Below, one piece after another: positions 61,841-64,000 of a DNA stretch of 64,000 nucleotides (positions are counted from its first letter, which is position 1; each line of letters begins with the position of its first letter). This DNA is from Chungangia koreensis. Lineage in GTDB: Bacteria > Bacillota > Bacilli > Bacillales_A > Planococcaceae. The notes beneath the pieces were generated by a model. That model saw nothing but the letters and a program-made list of their open reading frames with translations, searched no databases and had not been told where the DNA came from. The position numbers and the translations under genes were made by a program. The stretch covers positions 48,610-112,609 of the forward strand of contig NZ_JBHSEC010000006.1 of NCBI RefSeq assembly GCF_042651785.1. Direction: 5' to 3'.

Positions 61841-62863
61841 TCAGTTGATAGACATTGCACTATATAAAGCTGCAGAGAATTCTGCACGGGACGTTTCAGC
61901 GTCCACTTGGAAATTCGAAGTTTGGAATAAGGAAGTTTGGTCGATTGCTTTCAAGGCGACGATTGGTTCAAATGCCCAATATGATGCGGCAACATCATAG
62001 TATTTAATAGAGGCTGTGTGTACCAATTCATCGGATGCTTCTGACGTCTTGAAAGCTCGATCTAAAATAACAGCAAGCTGTGATTTAGTAAGTGTATCGT
62101 ACATTCCGAATCGTCCATTTGTGTAACCTTTAAGGATGCCCGCTTCGTTCATTGCTGCAATATCGTTAGCAAATGAATGGTTAGAAGCTACATCAGAGAA
62201 TTTAACTGCTTTTGTTGCTTTAAGATTTAATGTCCGGTTGATCATAGCGGCAGCTTGTCCACGTGTTACGGATTCGTTTGGACGGAATTCTTGGTTTTCA
62301 AAACCATTTACGATGCCACCGATGTTCAACTCTCTAATTGCGATATGCGCTGGGTGAGTGGAACTTACATCTGCGAATTGTCCGTTCGTTACTGGAGGTA
62401 AACTTTCTTTTACCTGAGAAAGTCTTTTTGCTCCTGCATAACGTGGTCCCCAATAAGGGTTAGTGTTGATATTCGAGATTGCAATGCCTTCATTTTCAGC
62501 GGAGATTACGTTACCATTTCCAAGATAAATTCCAGTATGAGAGATTCCTTTTTTGTACGTATTCTTGAAGAATACTAAATCTCCAGGTTGCAAATCACTT
62601 TTACTTACCGATGATCCAACGTTGTATTGTTCAGCGGAAGTACGTGGTAGATCTATATTAAAATGATTGAATACATATCTGATATATCCTGAGCAATCGA
62701 ATCCTGATGGTGTGGTTCCGCCGAAGCGGTATGGTACGCCAAGGAATTTTTTTGCGTAGGATGCAACATCGTCTGGTGTTGCGGCTTTCGCTTGCGGAGC
62801 TGCAAACGGGGCAATGGATAGAATTAACACGGCAACTAGTATCTGAATGATTCGTTTCTTCAT
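61841..62863 (-). CDS. SLH-anchored NlpC/P60 endopeptidase
   Basis: A 340-residue exported peptidase cutting peptidoglycan stem peptides. Residues 1-27 are a signal peptide (ends AAPQAKA). The NlpC/P60 domain spans about 30-150: YRFGGTTPSGFDCSGYIRYV with catalytic Cys57, LQPGDLVFFKN, and GISHTGIYLGNGNVIS with His109. The third polar residue, often His at this place (Spr-like VIHA), reads Ser121. Three SLH repeats fill about 165-340 with FRPNESVTRGQAAAMINRTL, FGMYDTLTKSQLAVILDRAF and a weaker last copy. SLH repeats at the C-terminus here differ from the glucosaminidase next door. GAGGTGA lies 3 nt before the ATG. A WalR-type box lies about 130 bp upstream. Confidence 0.94.
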   Translation of the reverse strand: MKKRIIQILVAVLILSIAPFAAPQAKAATPDDVASYAKKFLGVPYRFGGTTPSGFDCSGYIRYVFNHFNIDLPRTSAEQYNVGSSVSKSDLQPGDLVFFKNTYKKGISHTGIYLGNGNVISAENEGIAISNINTNPYWGPRYAGAKRLSQVKESLPPVTNGQFADVSSTHPAHIAIRELNIGGIVNGFENQEFRPNESVTRGQAAAMINRTLNLKATKAVKFSDVASNHSFANDIAAMNEAGILKGYTNGRFGMYDTLTKSQLAVILDRAFKTSEASDELVHTASIKYYDVAASYWAFEPIVALKAIDQTSLFQTSNFQVDAETSRAEFSAALYSAMSIN

Positions 62864-62871
62864 TATTCACC

Positions 62872-63143
62872 TCATAGATTTATGTGTAGAGTCTTGGATG
62901 CGTTCTTGAATAACTCTTCTTCTTAACCAGTGACTAAACATTATTATTTAACACAAGACTTACTATATCAGAAATCTATTAATCTAAACTTTACAGTTAC
63001 ATTACAGTCATATTTCAGTTGGAAATAATAGGGATAACGCCGGGTATATTGATTGGGCATTATGTAGAAAGCTATCCTATACATGTAAAATGACATTCCT
63101 TTACACCTATATAGCCATTTTGATATCAATAACGAAATAAAGC
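62872..63143. other. spacer between the NlpC/P60 gene and the IS256-type element
   Basis: About 270 bp carrying the NlpC/P60 promoter region with its WalR-type box. I see no other feature and no coding sequence in it. The inserted element could affect upstream control of the gene. Confidence 0.4.
62991..63007 (-). promoter_or_regulatory. WalR (YycF) binding box upstream of the NlpC/P60 gene
   Basis: On the minus strand TGTAATGTAACTGTAAA fits TGTWAH-N5-TGTWAH exactly. WalRK controls autolysin genes in Firmicutes. It lies 128 bp before the ATG. A possible TATAGT -10 stands about 25-30 bp further downstream. Confidence 0.65.
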
Positions 63144-64000
63144 AGTCAAGTCCATAATCTTGTGTAAAATTACTGGGCAATCATTAGTTGCTGAAATTCA
63201 TTATTTATAGTTTTCTATTCAGTGGATTTTTCCACTTATATTGTTCATCGATGTCCATTAAAACAGCTCCAATTAACCGGAACGCTGAATTTGTATTTGG
63301 GAATACCCGAATAACACGTTCTCTTCTGCGCACTTCCTGGTTTACTCGCTCCAATGCGTTAGTGGAATTAATAAATCGATGGATAGTTAGTGGAAAGCTT
63401 AAGTATTGGATGGCATCCTCGAAGCCCTCTTCCAGTACCTTTAATGCTTTGTGGTATTTGACATCATCTTCGAAACCTTTTTGGACGTCGTCCAAAAACT
63501 GACGTGCATCATCAATTGTAGTGGCACGAAAAATCCTTATTACCTGAGCACGAAACTCTTGTGTATCTTTTTTGGGAAGGTGAGAGAAAATATTTCGTTT
63601 AAGATGTACAGTGCAGCGTTGCCAGGAAGTGCCTAAAAATTCTTGGGCAATGGCTTTCTTTAGGCCTTCATGAGCATCAGAAATAATTAGCTTGGGAGAT
63701 TGGATTCCCCGAGCTTTTAGCTCTTGTAAGAACTCTTGCCAGGCAACAAAAGTCTCTTGATGGCTCACTTTTAAACCGATGATTTCCCGCTTACCTTGTT
63801 TACTTAAGGCCATAGCGATATACACCGCTTTAGATACAACACGATCCCCTTCCCGCACTTTAATATACATGGCATCTACGTAAAGATAAGGATAATAGGT
63901 AAGACTGAGTGGACGATTTGCCCACTCCTTAACAACTGGATCGAGCTTTTCAATTAGGTTAGAGACAAACGATTTGGAGACACTTTGTCCACATAGTTCT
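63144..64000 (-). mobile_element. IS256-family element, cut by the window end
   Basis: The transposase gene runs off the window. Its 3' side ends with AGTCAAGTCCATAATCTTG followed by TGTAAAAT at 63144-63170, close to the terminal repeat I recall for IS256 (GATAAAGTCC...TTGTGTAAAA). The other end and target duplication lie outside the window. Confidence 0.8.
63205..64000 (-). CDS. IS256-family (Mutator-type) transposase, 5' end beyond window
   Basis: The frame stays open to the last base of the window; at least 264 codons are seen. YLYVDAMYIKVREGDRVVSK contains the first catalytic Asp of the DDE set, IISDAHEGLKKAIAQEFLGT the second, with WQRCTVHLKRNIFSHLP following it (C/H region of the family), and the Glu should lie in FPLTIHRFINSTNALERVNQ, which ends with the family pattern NxxERxNxExRRR. 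It is probably intact, as no stop or frame change is seen. Orientation is toward the NlpC/P60 gene's upstream region. Confidence 0.93.
   Translation of the reverse strand, partial: ELCGQSVSKSFVSNLIEKLDPVVKEWANRPLSLTYYPYLYVDAMYIKVREGDRVVSKAVYIAMALSKQGKREIIGLKVSHQETFVAWQEFLQELKARGIQSPKLIISDAHEGLKKAIAQEFLGTSWQRCTVHLKRNIFSHLPKKDTQEFRAQVIRIFRATTIDDARQFLDDVQKGFEDDVKYHKALKVLEEGFEDAIQYLSFPLTIHRFINSTNALERVNQEVRRRERVIRVFPNTNSAFRLIGAVLMDIDEQYKWKNPLNRKL

Overview
The window looks like chromosomal DNA of a low-to-moderate GC Gram-positive of the order Bacillales. My best guess is the Planococcaceae (Sporosarcina/Lysinibacillus-like); this is inference from gene content. The evidence is strong GGAGG-type ribosome binding sites, frequent TTG/GTG starts, seven proteins with S-layer homology (SLH) domains, a CsaB pyruvyl transferase, a SipW/TasA-type matrix operon and a BY-kinase-type capsule locus. 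Nearly everything concerns the cell surface: what is anchored to the wall, what polysaccharides are built, and how the wall is remodelled.

Layout. (1) 27-6528: three SLH proteins, including an SLH-anchored 5'-nucleotidase, and a secreted protein of unknown function, all on the minus strand. (2) 6683-12705: a catabolic operon on the minus strand (RraA-like protein, TRAP transporter DctP-DctQ-DctM, nitrilase-family amidase, GntR/FCD regulator, AEC-family permease) behind a promoter with a perfect palindromic operator. (3) 12924-16285: a matrix-fibre operon (TasA/CalY-like subunit, internal terminator, TapA-like acidic repeat protein, SipW-like peptidase, and a membrane-anchored protein sharing a motif with the TasA-like subunit). 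(4) 16957-21976: a polysaccharide deacetylase and a divergent 1141-residue SLH protein with a likely beta-helix. (5) 22034-44658: a large polysaccharide locus. It has galE, a flippase, a complete pseudaminic acid pathway (pseB, C, F, a fused pseG-pseH, pseI), glycosyltransferases, a polymerase, an initiating sugar transferase, a long UDP-sugar 4,6-dehydratase, a CpsB/YwqE-type phosphatase, chain-length and ligase genes. Three genes here are broken: a galU remnant, a BY-kinase and its Wzz-type adaptor. (6) 44839-46231: a complete ISL3-type insertion with 8-bp target duplications and a frameshifted transposase. (7) 46353-49310: the probable major S-layer protein, with a structured leader. (8) 49603-59441: secondary cell wall polysaccharide (SCWP) genes (ligase-like protein, glycosyltransferases, galU, UDP-ManNAc dehydrogenase, TagA family, csaB, MurJ-like flippase). 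(9) 59683-62863: two SLH-anchored peptidoglycan hydrolases, one with a WalR-type box upstream. (10) 63144-64000: an IS256-family element cut by the window edge.

How it fits together. The 49.6-59.4 kb genes probably make and pyruvylate the SCWP (CsaB), which is the wall ligand of SLH domains. The SLH proteins are then the clients: S-layer, nucleotidase, glucosaminidase, NlpC/P60 and three of unknown function. The pseudaminic acid locus should decorate a capsule-like polysaccharide or a glycoprotein. The TasA-like operon would supply protein fibres. Functional assignments rest on motifs read by eye; no database search was run.
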